DNA from: Marchantia polymorpha subsp. ruderalis
Lineage: Eukaryota; Streptophyta; Marchantiopsida; Marchantiales; Marchantiaceae
Direction: 5' to 3'
DNA: 64,000 nt
Assembly: GCA_037833965.1 (NCBI GenBank)
Contig: AP031355.1
Coordinates: forward strand, 10,503,501-10,567,500
Shown: piece by piece, positions 23,111 to 35,893 of the stretch
Numbering within the stretch: the first letter of the stretch is position 1
Layout of the letters: every line of letters starts with the position of its first letter
Notes under the pieces: model-generated
Seen by the model: the letters and a program-made list of their open reading frames with translations, nothing else
Database searches by the model: none
What the model was told of the DNA's origin: nothing
Position numbers and translations under genes: made by a program

Positions 23111-26100
23111 CGTTTGAAACTCTACGAGTTCGAGCTCTTACGTACAGCCAAAATTAGCCCAATTGGGCAATCCTTAGGACGTGATATGTTACTGTTCATG
23201 CATGCGAAATTTGTGCTAAATCTTGACACTGAAACAGCTGTGCCCTTCGCTGGAAACTTCCTCATAGTACTTTTGGTGCCGCTTGTCGATCTCCACACTC
23301 TTGCTCTACCACTTTGAATAGAACAAAATGTCAAAATGATCTTTCGCATACTCTCTGAAGTTTCGGTGCATCCTTCTTAACAGAGAAGAGAACATCTAAA
23401 GATCCATAGACCCAAGAATTGTGCTACGGTCGCTCAGGAGATTGCATTTGCAGGTGTAAGACTCGGTCTCCTAATTTCCGGCGACTCTGGAATGCAGTTC
23501 GGCGCACGCCTTTGAAGGTTTCTTCGGATTGAACCCTGCGCTAGAAGTTTGTGATAAGCCGCGGAGGAAAGTCTTCTGGTCGCGACTTTATTGTCATAGC
23601 CACCGATACGGATTGCGCGTTGGCGGCGCGCTGGTGTCCAAAACCGTTCTGGACGCTGAAGTAAAGAGGTCGTAAGGCGCGAACGAAGCTTTTGAATGAA
23701 TTCGTTTATCTCCAGAAACTTCTGGTCGTGGAAAATCTGTACGATCAAGTCTGCTGTCGATGTGATTCAATTTCCTTTTGCATGCCACGGCGACCCCATC
23801 CGAGCGACGAGGGAGGGCAAAGGAGATAAGCGAGGGCTTCACGTTTCCTTGACGTGGCTTCTCGTAGTTGTGAAGAAGATGGATAAACTGGAACGATGAA
23901 GCCGACTTTCTCAAAGAAAACCCATTAATATGTCCTAAAGGATGGGAAGACAGCATCGAGTGGGACAAGAACCAAAAAGGCAGGACTGGACTAACCCCAA
24001 GAGCATCACAATGAAAATTTCGTGATATTTAACCACACTAGGACTCTCATGAGCAAGGCAAGTGCCATTCTTCTCTTTGTAGCCCCGTTGAACAATATTA
24101 AGAATTGCGAGTGTTCCAACGTCAAACGATATGTGTCAAGTATATTCTCTTTCTCCGTCTTCTATTTCTGTTCTAATCCAACAGATGGATATGACCATGG
24201 ATTAGAGTTGGAAATGACCATGGATATGACCCATGGATTCAGTGGTTGAATGATCTTAAGATGAAATCATATCACTCGTGAAATGGAGTACACTTTACGT
24301 AATAAGCAACACCATGTGCTAAAGAAATGTGAAACTTCTGGCTCATGATATGCCCCATCTTAAATTGTCAAGAATGTGTTGAACCTAGCTAGGTAAAGCG
24401 TTGAGATTTCTTAAACTTCATATTCTTAGACACCTGAGTTCTTGCATACTCGCCCACCCTTTTACAAACTATAATGTGTAAGATGTTTAACAACAAAATA
24501 CACATTTTTAATCTAAATCAATCGCAGGACATACCAACCTCTTTTATGTTGAGTGTTCATGTTCTTGTGTTTCATGAAAGATTATGCATAGTATCATGGG
24601 TGGTTAATATTTCAGCTTCATAAGACGAGATTCATTAAAAAAGAAGATGTATATGAATGGATAAAGGAAAGATACACCATCCTTTAGAAAAAAGGACAGT
24701 TTTATACAATGCGTTGGTACATGATCGACAAGCAGTTGAGTTTGCTCTAGCAAAGACACTCAAAGTGACCTGACTCTTTTAAAAAAAGAATGAACTATGA
24801 TTTGGCACATAAACTTAGAATACATGGTTGTTGTTCAAGAAGAAGAACAAGATAGTGTGGTATATCATGTGGTATAGTAAAAACTCTTATCTTGTCTATC
24901 ATGTTATTCGAAAGCATTGAACTACAAATGTATATGCAATCATAGACACTTATGATTAAAGGAAACTTAAGAGTGTCTAACTAGCAAAAACGCTTTAAAT
25001 GTCATATTTTTTGTCTTTAAATACCTTATATGTCATCATTACATTTTTTCTCTACACGCAAGAATCTATGCACTTTAATCAGTAGACAATTACGCCAACA
25101 AAATGAAACTTGTGAGTGAAAGTATTCAGAAATGTGATCTAATATCATTCGAACTCCGGGTCATTGGACAATAGACCAATACTTTGGTCTATATTAGAGA
25201 CGTTATCATGAATTAGAAGTGAGATTAAATGCGAGTGTTGATTCTTTTATAACATCGCGTGCTAACAAATCGAGACGTAACCCAAACATATCTTGAATGA
25301 AAGAATGGACTCTACATGGAATCCACGATGCATATACAGAATGAACCGTCATAGAAATTAGTCTCAAACCCCGTATTCACCTGTCGGCATATTGACAACT
25401 CATAGTACCTGATTGGTATTCAGATATGAACAACAGAGCAATAGATGTACTGTAAACGACGAATCAACTTATTGGATTCAGTTAATGTACAGTCTGTACT
25501 GACAAGCAGATAGGACGTGCACACAGTATCGTACGTGGACCTCCTAATGAGCAATACGGTTGCACACCAGAACATACGCGTTTCGAAGTTACCGACATTT
25601 TGTTGCGTAGAAAGAATTTCCATCGGCATACATTTCTGTAAGAGGACGAAAGAACGCACAAGAATAGGGCGGACATATATGCTACAGTATCACTATTATA
25701 GATGTACGCAGCCGGCCTACTATCACCCGGAATCCGAACGATCTATTTGGAAGTACGTCGGAGCGACAGTGATTATTTTGAATTAGAAGCAGATAATCCG
25801 AGGAGAAAGTGACTTGTCCACCAGAATCATCACCATGCAGGAAGTGGGTTGCGAAACTTGTCACATTACAATTTTACATACATTACAAGTCTCCACGTCA
25901 CATAACAAAGGGGGTGTAATGATATAGTGTAAAAATGTGTTGATTTTTGTGAATTTTTTTACAAATTTCTATTTTGAATTGAGTGGATATAAATCTTGCA
26001 AGATGTTGAATCTACTGAAGTCGGAATTAATAAGAAATTTTCCTCATTTTTTATAGAGGCTAATCTACTCGCTCCCTTGTACCTGCGAAACTACTCACGC

Positions 26101-26281
26101 TTTCTGAACCGATGGATTGGAACGTACCAACTGCTCCGCTACAGACAATGCAGGACGGGGCACTGGCAGCTCGAGGCTCTCTGACAAAATGTGAGGGAGG
26201 GAATCGAACGCATCTCAAATGTCACTGCTCTTAACGAGTTCCAGACGAACACATGCACTGTCACTTCCCTGACTCAGGCTA
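23111..26281. other. Unassigned sequence downstream of the ascorbate oxidase gene
   Basis: A moderate-GC patch at 23430-23970 carries overlapping minus ORFs (23434-23748, 23594-23968) with no recognised family. 24300-25400 is AT-rich. 25420-25860 is another moderate patch without identity. The last 200 bp or so before 26282 should be the 3' UTR of the ascorbate oxidase gene. Confidence 0.4.
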
Positions 26282-28615
26282 TTAGGGGGATCGGTAGAAC
26301 TTGGTGGCCCCGCACCCCATGGTGTCGGTTGGCACGTCGGGCAGCTTGTCCACGCTCTCAGCGAAGATCACTCCCATTCCCATGTGGAAGTGAGATTCAA
26401 TGTGACAGTGGAATGGCCACACGCCAGGATTGTCAGTCACGAACCGCAGCACGGTCCATCCAAAGGGGAAGAGAGGCGCAGTATTTCTCAGAGGAGGGTT
26501 GTAGTAATTCAGCGATGCGTAATCCTTCGACGCATTGAACACTCCGTCTCCGTAGCCCAAAATCCAGAAATCGTGCCCGTGCAAGTGCCACGGGTGGACC
26601 TCACTGACATTGGCAGTCAGAGAGCAGGCATTCTGTAAGATGATGTCCACCACCTGGTCGCCCTTCAATTCGTAGACTCCACTCCCCTGGACGGTCTCGG
26701 GGTAGGGAGGAGGCTTCATGATATCATAACCTTCCTGGAAGTAGTCCGGAGGCGTGGCCGACGAATGCCCGCCGTGAGCCTCGACGGTGATGTTGTATTT
26801 GAGAGCTGCGAGCGCGGGAGTGGCAGTGGGCACGAAGCTGACGTTGTTCAAAGCCCATTTCAGCCTTCCATTCACTCTGTTCTGCGTGTTGAGCAGGAAG
26901 ATCTGACGATCGGGCCCGCGTTGAGGAAGCGGGACGATGAACTCCTTCCTGGCGAGGTACTGCCTGGCTTTGGCCACGGAGTAGGCATAATCATTCCACC
27001 GAGGGCTCACCGGCGCTGGAGTCGAAGGCTCGCCCGATGTGTTGACGTACTGCAGCACTGCGAGCCCGGTTAGTGTCTTGGGATCGCGTCCGCGGACGTT
27101 GAACCCGGCCCAATAATTTCTCGAGCTGTCTGCGTTTGCCGTGAAGAGGACGGAGTACGATTCTCCGGAGTAGACATCGATGTCGCTCATCGTCACCGGC
27201 TCCACGTAGTGCCCATCGGCCTCGACCACTGTGAAATTGTGCCCCTGTCACCACCAGCCGTGTTTCGATTCAGTTCAGACTTACTACCTCGAACCTTAGT
27301 TACATGCAGACATTTTCATTTATGGAAGGGTCGCTGTATTAGGGGCGGGGAGATCGGAGAGAGCGACACTCACCTCGAGAATGAAGTTGAATGAGCCCAA
27401 GGATGCGACGCTGGCGATTCGAAGGCGGTATGTCTTCCCAGCTTCCACGGGCATTACGTGAAGCTTGCACGACTCTCTGGTGGCGTTGCACGCACTGCCA
27501 CCTGCCATCAGCGAGCAGTTGTATCTTCCACGGCCTTCGATCAAAAGAGACTGCACGGCCAAACCAGACATTAGTCAGCATTGGCTGCCGCTCCTCCATG
27601 AGTCGACAAAGGGGGAGTCGAAAAGGAACTTGCGTGCTCGGTCAAGCCAGCCACGAGAAGAGGTCTCACCTGAGGCTCTCCGACCCATCGGAAGGGAACG
27701 CTAAAAAGTCCAAGCTGCTGGTCAATCATACTGGCGTGCCACCAGTCATTCAGTACGATGCTGTGCTCGCCGTCGTATTTGAAGGGCTCGGTGAAGTTCT
27801 CGGGTGGATCGACGATGAGCTGTCCGTAGAATCCAGCAGCTCGCTGCATACCGTAATGTCCATGCCAGAAGTACGTACCGGCCTGCAAACATAGGCGGAA
27901 ACAATGTAAGCTGGGCTGAAATCTTAGATCACAATCTTATACTTGCTTGTTGGCAGTCTGGTGTGGTGACAATCGACGCCTGAATCAGAGAAGCAAGCGA
28001 TTCCAAGCTGGCATTGGGTCTACTCAAGCTGATTCCTAAGATAGCTTCAGTGCACCGAACTCTCATCTCAATTGATAGTGTAGGAGTAGAGAATGAACGA
28101 ACATTTTCTGTGACGAAGTCATAAGTATACTCGTCCTCAGGATCGATCGGACACTGGGAAACGTAAGCTGCACCATCTTCCCAAGGCGTTCCTGTCTGCA
28201 AAGGCCACCGTCCATGTGGAAGAGTCAGTCAACAAGTGCATTGGAAATGGGTGCAAATAACCACGATGAGAAGTCACTTGCCAACTGAAGCCGGTGACTT
28301 TAGAGCCGAACATGTGAAATTATTAGCAACAACAGAAATCCGCGTTCTAACCTGGAGCATGCCGTGCCAGTGAATGACCACGGCCTCGGTAGGCATCCTA
28401 TTGATGACATGCACCCTGACAGTGTCGCCGGCCACCGACCGAATATTGGGACCTGGAAACTCCCCATTGATGGAAATGACCTGCTTCTCGACACAGTCGG
28501 GAGCTGCCCAGGCGTAGTCTACCACCCACTCATACTCGACAACCTTCGCGTAAACTAATGAAGATGTCGCTGCTAGCAGCACGAGAGCCGCCACAAGCAG
28601 CTGCGGTTTTCTCAT
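26282..28615 (-). CDS. L-ascorbate oxidase, multicopper oxidase, five exons
   Basis: Exons (minus) are 28352-28615, 28103-28195, 27670-27882, 27374-27550 and 26282-27244. All introns are GT-AG and phase 0 and give 569 residues, the usual length for plant ascorbate oxidase. Residues 1-23 are a signal peptide (hydrophobic, ending VYA), so the enzyme is apoplastic. All four copper motifs are present: IHWHG (82-84), WHGHYGMQ (126-128), HPWHLHGH (466-473) and [12 protein letters not shown] (528-539), with Cys529 as the type 1 ligand and Met539 axial. 'QTGTPWEDG' and the '[13 protein letters not shown]' style place it with ascorbate oxidases rather than laccases or SKU5-like proteins. It would oxidise ascorbate to monodehydroascorbate with reduction of O2 to water. 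Laccase-like substrate use remains possible. Only donor 2 (AAT|GTTCGT) is weak. Intact. Confidence 0.9.
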
Positions 28616-28930
28616 AGCTGCACTGTTCGGTAGAGCTCAGCTCAATCGCTGACTGCTCTCACGTATTTCGAATCGCCCTGAGCGCCGTCACACTCGCAGG
28701 TGGTCTCGTCAGATGCTGGGAACAAAATTCTCCTGCCTGGTTTTCTGGTCTACCGTAATCTGAAGCAGCTGTGCACTCACCACATTATTGCAAATCTAGT
28801 CTTCTACCTTTATCGAGTCCACACCTGGAGAGACGACGACTGTGAACGCCTCTTCCGATCAGTGAAACCCACTCGAGTGACCTCGATGTTCCTTTCTTCG
28901 AGGCCCCCGGGTCCCTATATATACGCCTCT
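28616..28930 (-). promoter_or_regulatory. Ascorbate oxidase 5' UTR and TATA-containing promoter
   Basis: Near 28916-28923 the sequence is TATATATA within a GC-rich context, about 300 bp before the start codon, a reasonable TATA position for a leader of about 270 bases. The motif is symmetric, so it could also serve the plus strand. The plus ORF 28700-29215 that crosses it has no recognisable domain. Confidence 0.4.
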
Positions 28931-29790
28931 CGAGCAGCCAAGCCGCGGGGTCTCGGCACCAGCAGACGCGGAATGGGGACTAGTTCAGAGAGCAGGATCG
29001 GAAGCGCAGAGTGCCAAAGCTCAACGACATTGTCAGCGAGCATTGGAGTGGTGGACCTCGTCTCCTCACACTCTCGCTGCTCGCTCGTCGCTACAGGACA
29101 ACGCATCGTCCTCATCACTCTTGCACTCGAAGCTATGGCCGTGAAATATAGCTTCAAGTACACGCACACTTTTCGTCTTTACTCTTCCTTCTACACCACA
29201 TCGGTGGCATGCTAGCAATTTCGCCTGACGATCACTCCGTAGCATACCAGAAAATTTCGGGGCAATATCACAACTCATCTCCCAAGACAGAAGTACAGTA
29301 ATGACATCCCCTGCTCAAATTGATAACGTGGGAGATTACAACACAAGTCTCGTTATCCAATTCTAGTTGTCATTTGAAGTATACTTATGACCAGGCCTCT
29401 CTATATAGGACCGATTCCGTATGTTCCGTATCTCAACAAAATAAGGATAATTCTCAAATCAAAATACGGAATACATGGAACTTGATAGTTTTCGGTCGAA
29501 TCTTGACCTAAACTCTCAGGTTTTCGGCCAAATTTCCTATCAAAATGGGAGAGTTTGTCCAGTTGGGAATGATTGATCTAACGGGTTAGGGTTAAACAAT
29601 AAGACACATGTCTTGCTCCATCTCATAACACAATATTGATGAGAGAAAGCTTGAACTTATTTACTGTTTGAAAGTGAAAATCATGATTAATTAGTCTTTG
29701 CCATGAGGTGTTCATTCCTGTCAGTTTGAGACATGTACACAGTGTATGTATTTTCCACACGTATATTTCAAGACTTTTTTATGGGAGCGA
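28931..29790. other. Upstream region of ascorbate oxidase, no further gene seen
   Basis: Moderate GC to about 29280, then increasingly AT-rich. No recognised coding or repeat feature. Confidence 0.4.
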
Positions 29791-29796
29791 CTAGTT

Positions 29797-29979
29797 AAAT
29801 GAGGGCTAGTTATCTCTCACCTAGGGCTAATTAGCCCTCACTCTACTGTATGCAATAACTCATTCGTGGATAGGGTTCGTGGATGATTTCCAAAATAGGG
29901 CGTTTGACCAATCTGAGACGAAAGTATAGTAGGGTGAGGGCTAATTAGCCCTAAGTGAGGGATAACTAGCCCTCATTTT
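29797..29979. mobile_element. MITE-like foldback element with about 50-bp inverted ends
   Basis: Arms 29797-29851 and 29925-29979 are inverted copies of each other with only a few mismatches, starting 'aatgagggctagttatc' and containing the self-palindrome 'agggctaattagccct'. The centre (about 70 bp) is unrelated. Total about 180 bp and no ORF. I could not define a clear target-site duplication, so the superfamily is unassigned. Confidence 0.75.
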
Positions 29980-31470
29980 TTTATTCAATTATTCATATAC
30001 TACCAATTTGATTTATACTAAGATTCACTAACCTCTCAGTACTGTAAAACATTTTTCTGTTTTACCGTCATCATGCAAATCGAATGCATATCATTGTCTT
30101 TGTTTACAATACAACTAAATACAGCCAGATAGACTTTAAATCATTAGATCAAATATTTATCAATGAAAAGCATTTAGAAATTCTTTTCACCTAAATCCTA
30201 TGTAACTTACTCAGTTGATGTAAATGTGGCCCATAATATATGTAAAGGTTAAAAAAATAAATTTCAATAAATAGCCGGAGTTTCAAATAATTTATAATTT
30301 CAAATATATATACTAAAATGTAAATGAGTTAGCAAAAAGAATGTATAAATATTTATAACGATGTTCATTAAAATCATGAAAGTGAAACTTATCGATATAT
30401 CTAAATCTATGTATGGACCTAATAATAATTTCAAATTATCTTATCAAAATAAATTATCAGGTAAAAAAATAAAGAATTTTAGTGCTTTTTATTTTGATAG
30501 ATGAATTTTATATCTTCAAACTGGTTGTATCGAAGAGATATAAATTTATGGATACAATAAGTAAATGAAAAATTAAAATTGTCCAAGAAAAATCAATTAA
30601 GCTATCATCCAAAACGGAATTAAAGAGAATTACACTCACTATTGAATTTATAGAGATATAAATTGGTCTATAATGACTTGGATAGATATAGATTATTTTG
30701 TGATTTTTCTGCTAAAAATAGAAAAAAAGTTGAACAAACTCATGATGTTTAAGTCTTATTCATTTGTTTATATCTCGCAAGCAATTTTAATAGTTTCTCA
30801 AATTGAGTTTGTGTGTAAACTAACATAAATTTAGTGTAAATTATGGGTGTATACCGAATGTGTACCAAACTCAAAAAGAAGGCGGATTACAGTCATATTC
30901 AAAATTGGGATTTAAAGAAGATGCAAATGATATGTTAATCCACACAAGCGCTAGAACCCAATGAAATATGCGTGCTGCTATGTCTAAGATATTTAAACTA
31001 TAAAAATAAACCAGATAGAAACAACGAAAAAATGCACACAGAGTGTATATATCTCTTAAAATAATGAGGTAGATCGGAGACCATAGATTAAGGATCCTCG
31101 AAATCTGATAGTTTCAAAAATTTGTACTCCATTTTCCTGTAATCATCATTAATTCGCTGTTTTTTCTAGTAGAAAAAACAAAACAAAACAAGTCCATTTG
31201 TTTCTTTTGGGTTTTGTGTTCTGCGGGTTGTTATATAGTGAGGAATATATCTGAGAGAGTAGGAGATTTTATATATCGGTCAACAGTGCCCATCAATATC
31301 ATGAGCATATGACCATTCCCCTAGGAGATTTGTGAAATTTTAGCACTTCACGTATTTTCCTTATTTGAAAATCTTGTGATGCATTTCGTAGATGGTTTTC
31401 CTTTGACATCAGAGTACACATGGACCCTCTTTCCAATCAGTAATAACTTTACGGTTAAGGGCTGTGAGTT
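29980..31470. other. AT-rich intergenic DNA
   Basis: AT-rich throughout, no supported feature. Confidence 0.6.
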
Positions 31471-31479
31471 GTCTAGAAA

Positions 31480-31719
31480 ATGTTGGATTCTTTTTATGGT
31501 CCTGTTATAATATCCCCTAGTGTATCAAGATTGCCTCCTGAGGAATATGGCAAATGCTACGTACTTGATACATCTATAATGGAAAGAATGGGAAAGGTTC
31601 TAGAGTTTGGTAGTCATGACGTTATCGTATTGGCCCCAAACCGTAGCCAAGAATCAATTGGACCAAGATTTCGGTCAATGACAGTCAACCGAAAACCTAA
31701 TCTTGTGATGCCCACTTGA
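31480..31719 (+). CDS. Unidentified 79-codon ORF
   Basis: An open frame in the middle of AT-rich DNA, with a mixed, protein-like composition (for example 'RLPPEEYGKCYVLDT') and locally raised GC. I do not recognise a family. It could be an isolated exon or a gene relic; no splice partners were found. Chance is also possible. Confidence 0.2.
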   Translation: MLDSFYGPVIISPSVSRLPPEEYGKCYVLDTSIMERMGKVLEFGSHDVIVLAPNRSQESIGPRFRSMTVNRKPNLVMPT

Positions 31720-32339
31720 AAATATCTTTCGTGAGGAGCTGTCGAGAAGGGTGTAAACTATGTCGAAATCAGCTTTTTGACACCGACAACAACAATACAA
31801 GCGCTGCCAACATCTGTCAAATATCCTCAGATTCGAGGACTATAATACTGTACATCAGCATCGTAGAGACGTATATTCGATTTTGAATGTGTACGAATGA
31901 AAAACTCGAAAGAGGTTTGGGGATCCGTCTTTTGCAGCGGGAAAAGTTCTCCAGTCCACCAACTACTTTACGGTTAAATGACGTACCTCCGTCAACGAAA
32001 TCTATGCGGAAACTGTGAAAAGTCTCCCGATGAACCCTGTAAAAAAACATTGGAACTTTACGAGACTGACACTTTCCCACAAAATTTAGATGCGGTGCTT
32101 TTTAAGATTCCCGAATAGTTTTGTTCAGTGCAGAGCTATATTGTACCAATATAGATTTATGGGTTATTGACTAATTACATCCTCTAAACAAAGGCGAGGT
32201 CTGTATTCAAGTTTCGGATGTAAGCTGCTGCATCAGTAATAGACTTCTCCTAACTTGATTGTTAGCCATGTGATTCAGGATCCAGATTACTGAAAGCTTT
32301 ACATGTAGCAAAATGTTACCTTGAGAGAAATGTAAATCC

Positions 32340-32690
32340 CAAAGAGTGATCTAGACGAGAGAATTCTAAACAAGTTCTTTATAGCAAGGAAGACAATGAT
32401 TACATGTAGCAAAAAATCCTGCTTTGAATACTGAACTGACGTGATATTACCGTGATCACGTCAATCACCATGTCACAAAAAAGTGCTCGAGACCAGAGAA
32501 TTCACGTGGTTCTAGGCAATACATGCCAAGGCAAGGAAGACAAGGATTACATGCAGCGGTTATGATAGCAAGATATAACTTTGAATATATAACTGAAAAG
32601 TTAAATGCTCAAATCCCATAAAATGTATTCGACGAGAGAATTTACGGGGTTCTATACAAGATTCGATAAAGTAAGAAAGACGATTATTTT
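32340..32690. repeat. Degenerate tandem repeat, three units of about 138 bp
   Basis: The words 'cgagagaattc', 'gttct..a..caa' and 'aaggaagacaa.gattacatg.agc' recur with starts near 32354, 32490 and 32630. Copies are well diverged. Non-coding. Confidence 0.5.
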
Positions 32691-32817
32691 TTGCTCAATC
32701 TGTGCGTCAGGTTACATGGGCACATCCAATCTCTTACTTTCTAAGACTCATGTCTATTAGCTTGCAGCATGGCGGCTAATTTTTTTTTTGGGCCGAGTTA
32801 AATATCGAGTCGGAAAC

Positions 32818-32983
32818 ACAAGGACATATGTTTCATACGTTTCATGAGCTTGAAAATGTCATGTGAAAGTGTGTAACTTGATTCAGGTCCCACTCTACAC
32901 ACAAGGACATATGTTTCATATGTTTCATGAGCTTGAAAATGTCATGTGAACGTGTTGTAACCTGATTCAGGTCCAACTCTACA
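32818..32983. repeat. Two 83-bp tandem copies
   Basis: The block beginning 'acaaggacatatgtttcat' occurs twice in direct succession (core starts 32821 and 32904), about 93% identical by eye, ending 'gattcaggtcc.actctaca'. High similarity suggests a recent duplication. Confidence 0.85.
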
Positions 32984-33640
32984 GAAATCAGTCAGCGCCA
33001 CATACCGAGCGGGGACTCTGGCCGTACGCTACTGACAGTTGAGAGGTTCCCCTTGTGGTCCCAGCCGCTAACCTGGCCGGTCATCCGGATTTGGCTACAT
33101 ATGTACTGTAATGCAGGAGACATCCCCCCACCTCTAACTGGAATGTATACAAGGTAATTCTTCGTGTCATACAATAAACAATAACATGTAATCTGATACG
33201 TACCACACTTTTTTTAAAACATTCTCCTCCCTTAATCTCCGATTTGAGTGGATTTATAACTTAATAATCGATGAATTGTACCATGTCCAGTTGTAGTGTT
33301 CATTTTGATTCACCAATAGCTTCAACATGTGTATATGTTCAATATTTCTAGATTTTATCAAAAATTTCCATACAACTTTACTTATCAAATTAAATTGATA
33401 AGTCCTTGAAACAAATTGAAATTATTTTTTTATTATTACCATCCTTGAACAAATTTGTAAAAATTCAAAACATACTGTGAGTTGAATTGTGTGCTCAACT
33501 TTTGACTTAGTACTAGATAAGGAGAGTAGAAGATATTAGAACATTCAAAGAGGAAAAAATAAAATAATTAAATACTGTTAGTAAGACGTTAGATACTTCA
33601 TACTTCTTGTACATTAAGACGACTAGGTGACGGAGACTGT
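32984..33640. other. Unassigned, becoming AT-rich
   Basis: A short minus ORF (32992-33174) has no identity; the rest is AT-rich spacer. Confidence 0.4.
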
Positions 33641-33649
33641 TACATAGAA

Positions 33650-34790
33650 GAAGTTCTTGAGTTCAATGACGAAGTCAAGAACCAACTACGACGGGGTTTT
33701 TTCTCACAGATTGGGCTCGTCGGATCGGTTTTCGGGCTGAGAGTGTCGAAGTGTTCTCACTGCTGGCGGTGATGGCGACTAGAATACGAGCAGTTAGTGA
33801 ACCGGAGGAGGAGCTGCATCGTGGAGATGTTAGTGATTCAGCGCGAGGGATCGAGTGGAGAAGTGTGAGCGGAGATAGGAAATGTTCCGGTGGATCGAGG
33901 ATGATGCTGTAAATATTTTCTCGTCGCAGGATGTGGTAACCTAGTTTTTCTTTTCTTTCTCGAAATGAGAAGTTTCAGAAATCTGATAGAGTAAATAGCT
34001 CATAACTTTTTCAATTAATAACGCCTTGACTTAGTAAGGGTCTTGATAGATAGAACTCGACACGCTCGTCTAACAAACTTAAGAACTCTTGAAACGGATA
34101 AGGTATCTCTTAGTTATGAGTGTCGAAAGTGGCTGATATGGATAGGCGAAGGCGCGGAAGTGTCTTCGGCCGAAGGAACTTCGGCCTTCGGAAAGGCCTT
34201 CGTCGGTAGGGACCTCAGATCTCGGGTTTCGGACCCTAAGAAGTAGCCTTGGACTTCGGACTTTGGAGGAGAGATAGGCTTGCGGCGACGGCAAGAGTGC
34301 CTGCGCTAGAGACGTTCTCGCCTTTGAAGCAAGTGCCTTTGGAGGAAGTGCCTTCGGAGGAGGCGCCTTCAGTGCAAAGACCCTCAGAGAACATCCCTAC
34401 GCCTTAGAGCAGGGAGGACGAAGACAAGATTGCGAGTACACTTGTGCCTTCTGCGGAAGGAGTGAACGAGCTGACTTCGGCGGAACCGGAGTGGGAGGAC
34501 TTAGCACGGCCAACTAGGGTAGGTTCTCCAACTCCGCTGGAGATGCTAGCGGGACATGGAAGGGAGGCCGCGGCAGAGGAGGCTGCGAGGCCCAACGCGA
34601 AGGAATCACCCAGAAATTTCGGCCTTGGAGGAGAGATCTTGCGGGGGCCATAACTTCATGTTTGAGAGTCGGATGGAGCTGAAATTTGATGGGGCTGTTG
34701 GTCTTAGCCGGCCGCGCATGCCTGCGAATTTTTAGCCTCAGAGCTTGAATCTAAAGCTCTTAAAGAAGTTGGCGACTCAGTGAAGTAGAT
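33650..34790 (+). mobile_element. GC-rich retroelement-like fossil segment
   Basis: A sharp GC-rich block in AT-rich surroundings. Translated plus-strand pieces at 34043-34246 and 34444-34653 are rich in Glu, Ala, Pro and Ser, with repetitive 'VPLEEVPSEEAPS'-like units and 'EWEDLARPTRVGSPTPLEML'. From memory this style resembles hypothetical, retroelement-associated proteins of Marchantia, but I cannot confirm it. DNA words such as 'ccttcgg' and 'ttcggccgaagg' recur many times. No LTRs were delimited. It looks old and broken, with at least a few breaks. Confidence 0.3.
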
Positions 34791-35454
34791 TTAGGGTTAG
34801 ACTCAAATTTAGGGTTATGGTTCAAAATGAGATTAGGGTTGGCTCGGCAGGCTAGTGGCTGCGGGTGCTGGTGGGTTTTAGTGGAGTGCGTCGGTGGTGT
34901 GCCTGAGTCTTTTTTCTGTGTGTTGATTCCTTCCGTGGAGGAAAGAGAGAGAAGAGTTTGGATATGATAGCTAGAGTTTATTGGCAATGGTAGAGGTAGA
35001 AGGAGTGGCTTTTGTCTAAGTGCAGTTTCATGAGTGTTAGTGTTTTATCCTTGTTCACTTGAACCTCCCATCCGGACTCAAACGCAAAGGGGTGGGAAGT
35101 TTAAAGCTTACACATACTATCAAATCTTAATTTATGTTGGGAATGGAAATCTTTTTTTAATTAATTTTAAAATTAAATTTATAGCTTAACATCTGAATTA
35201 TGACGCAAGTCTACGCAAATAATCTTATTATATTAATCATATGCGTAATAAAAATGATAAATATTTTTCAATCTTTAATTTTTCAAATTATGACAATTTA
35301 ATAACTTATATTTTTAATTTTTTTATCCTCTAATTTTCTTGTTAAATAAACTAAAACATTCTTTTGAAAAAATAACGTAAATATCATTAAGATACTTTCA
35401 TAGTTACATGACAATAATAAATTTAGAATAACTATTGATATTGAATGAAGCCAA
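34791..35454. other. Unassigned sequence, AT-rich at right
   Basis: No supported feature. Confidence 0.4.
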
Positions 35455-35893
35455 ATGTATTGTGCGAATATATATCGCCATACACTCTACATTGCTGACA
35501 TGCTTTTCACATACACACATAGCACACAAGAGCGTACACACTCAAATGTAACACAACTAAAACTTAAAGTGTTTATCTCACTGGCAAACACGTAAGTCCT
35601 TATTATCCCACTGTTAAACACGATCGTCACACATACATAAAGTCAAGCCTTACCCACTCGTCTTCATAATCCTGGTAGACGTTTATGGCACTCACTAGTC
35701 CCAACAATATAGGCTCGATTCAAAAAACTGAACGTTCTTTGAGTCGTTGTCGACCCTATGCACTCTTAACGGTAACCCTAGACCGACAACTGTGATAGAT
35801 TTGAGTGTGTACACTCTCTTGTCATATGTGTGTGTATGTGAATAGCATGTCTGCGATGTAGAGTGTATGACAATACATATTTGCACGACATAG
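35455..35893. repeat. Foldback pair of a dispersed repeat also found at 62.7-63.05 kb
   Basis: The segment 35455-35562 ('tgtgcgaatatatatcgcc' to 'actcaaatgtaacacaac') recurs inverted at about 35798-35893. The same sequence occurs twice in direct orientation at 62744-62860 and 62932-63050, beside a Ty3/gypsy integrase. Its TG start, near-CA end and position suggest part of an LTR or terminal region of that family. The pair would fold back on itself. Confidence 0.65.

Noticed and set aside
26384-27073. Plus-strand ORFs opposite ascorbate oxidase
   Set aside because: Antisense shadows of the GC-rich last exon.
28700-29215. 171-codon plus ORF upstream of ascorbate oxidase
   Set aside because: No domain, crosses the probable promoter, and composition drifts along its length.
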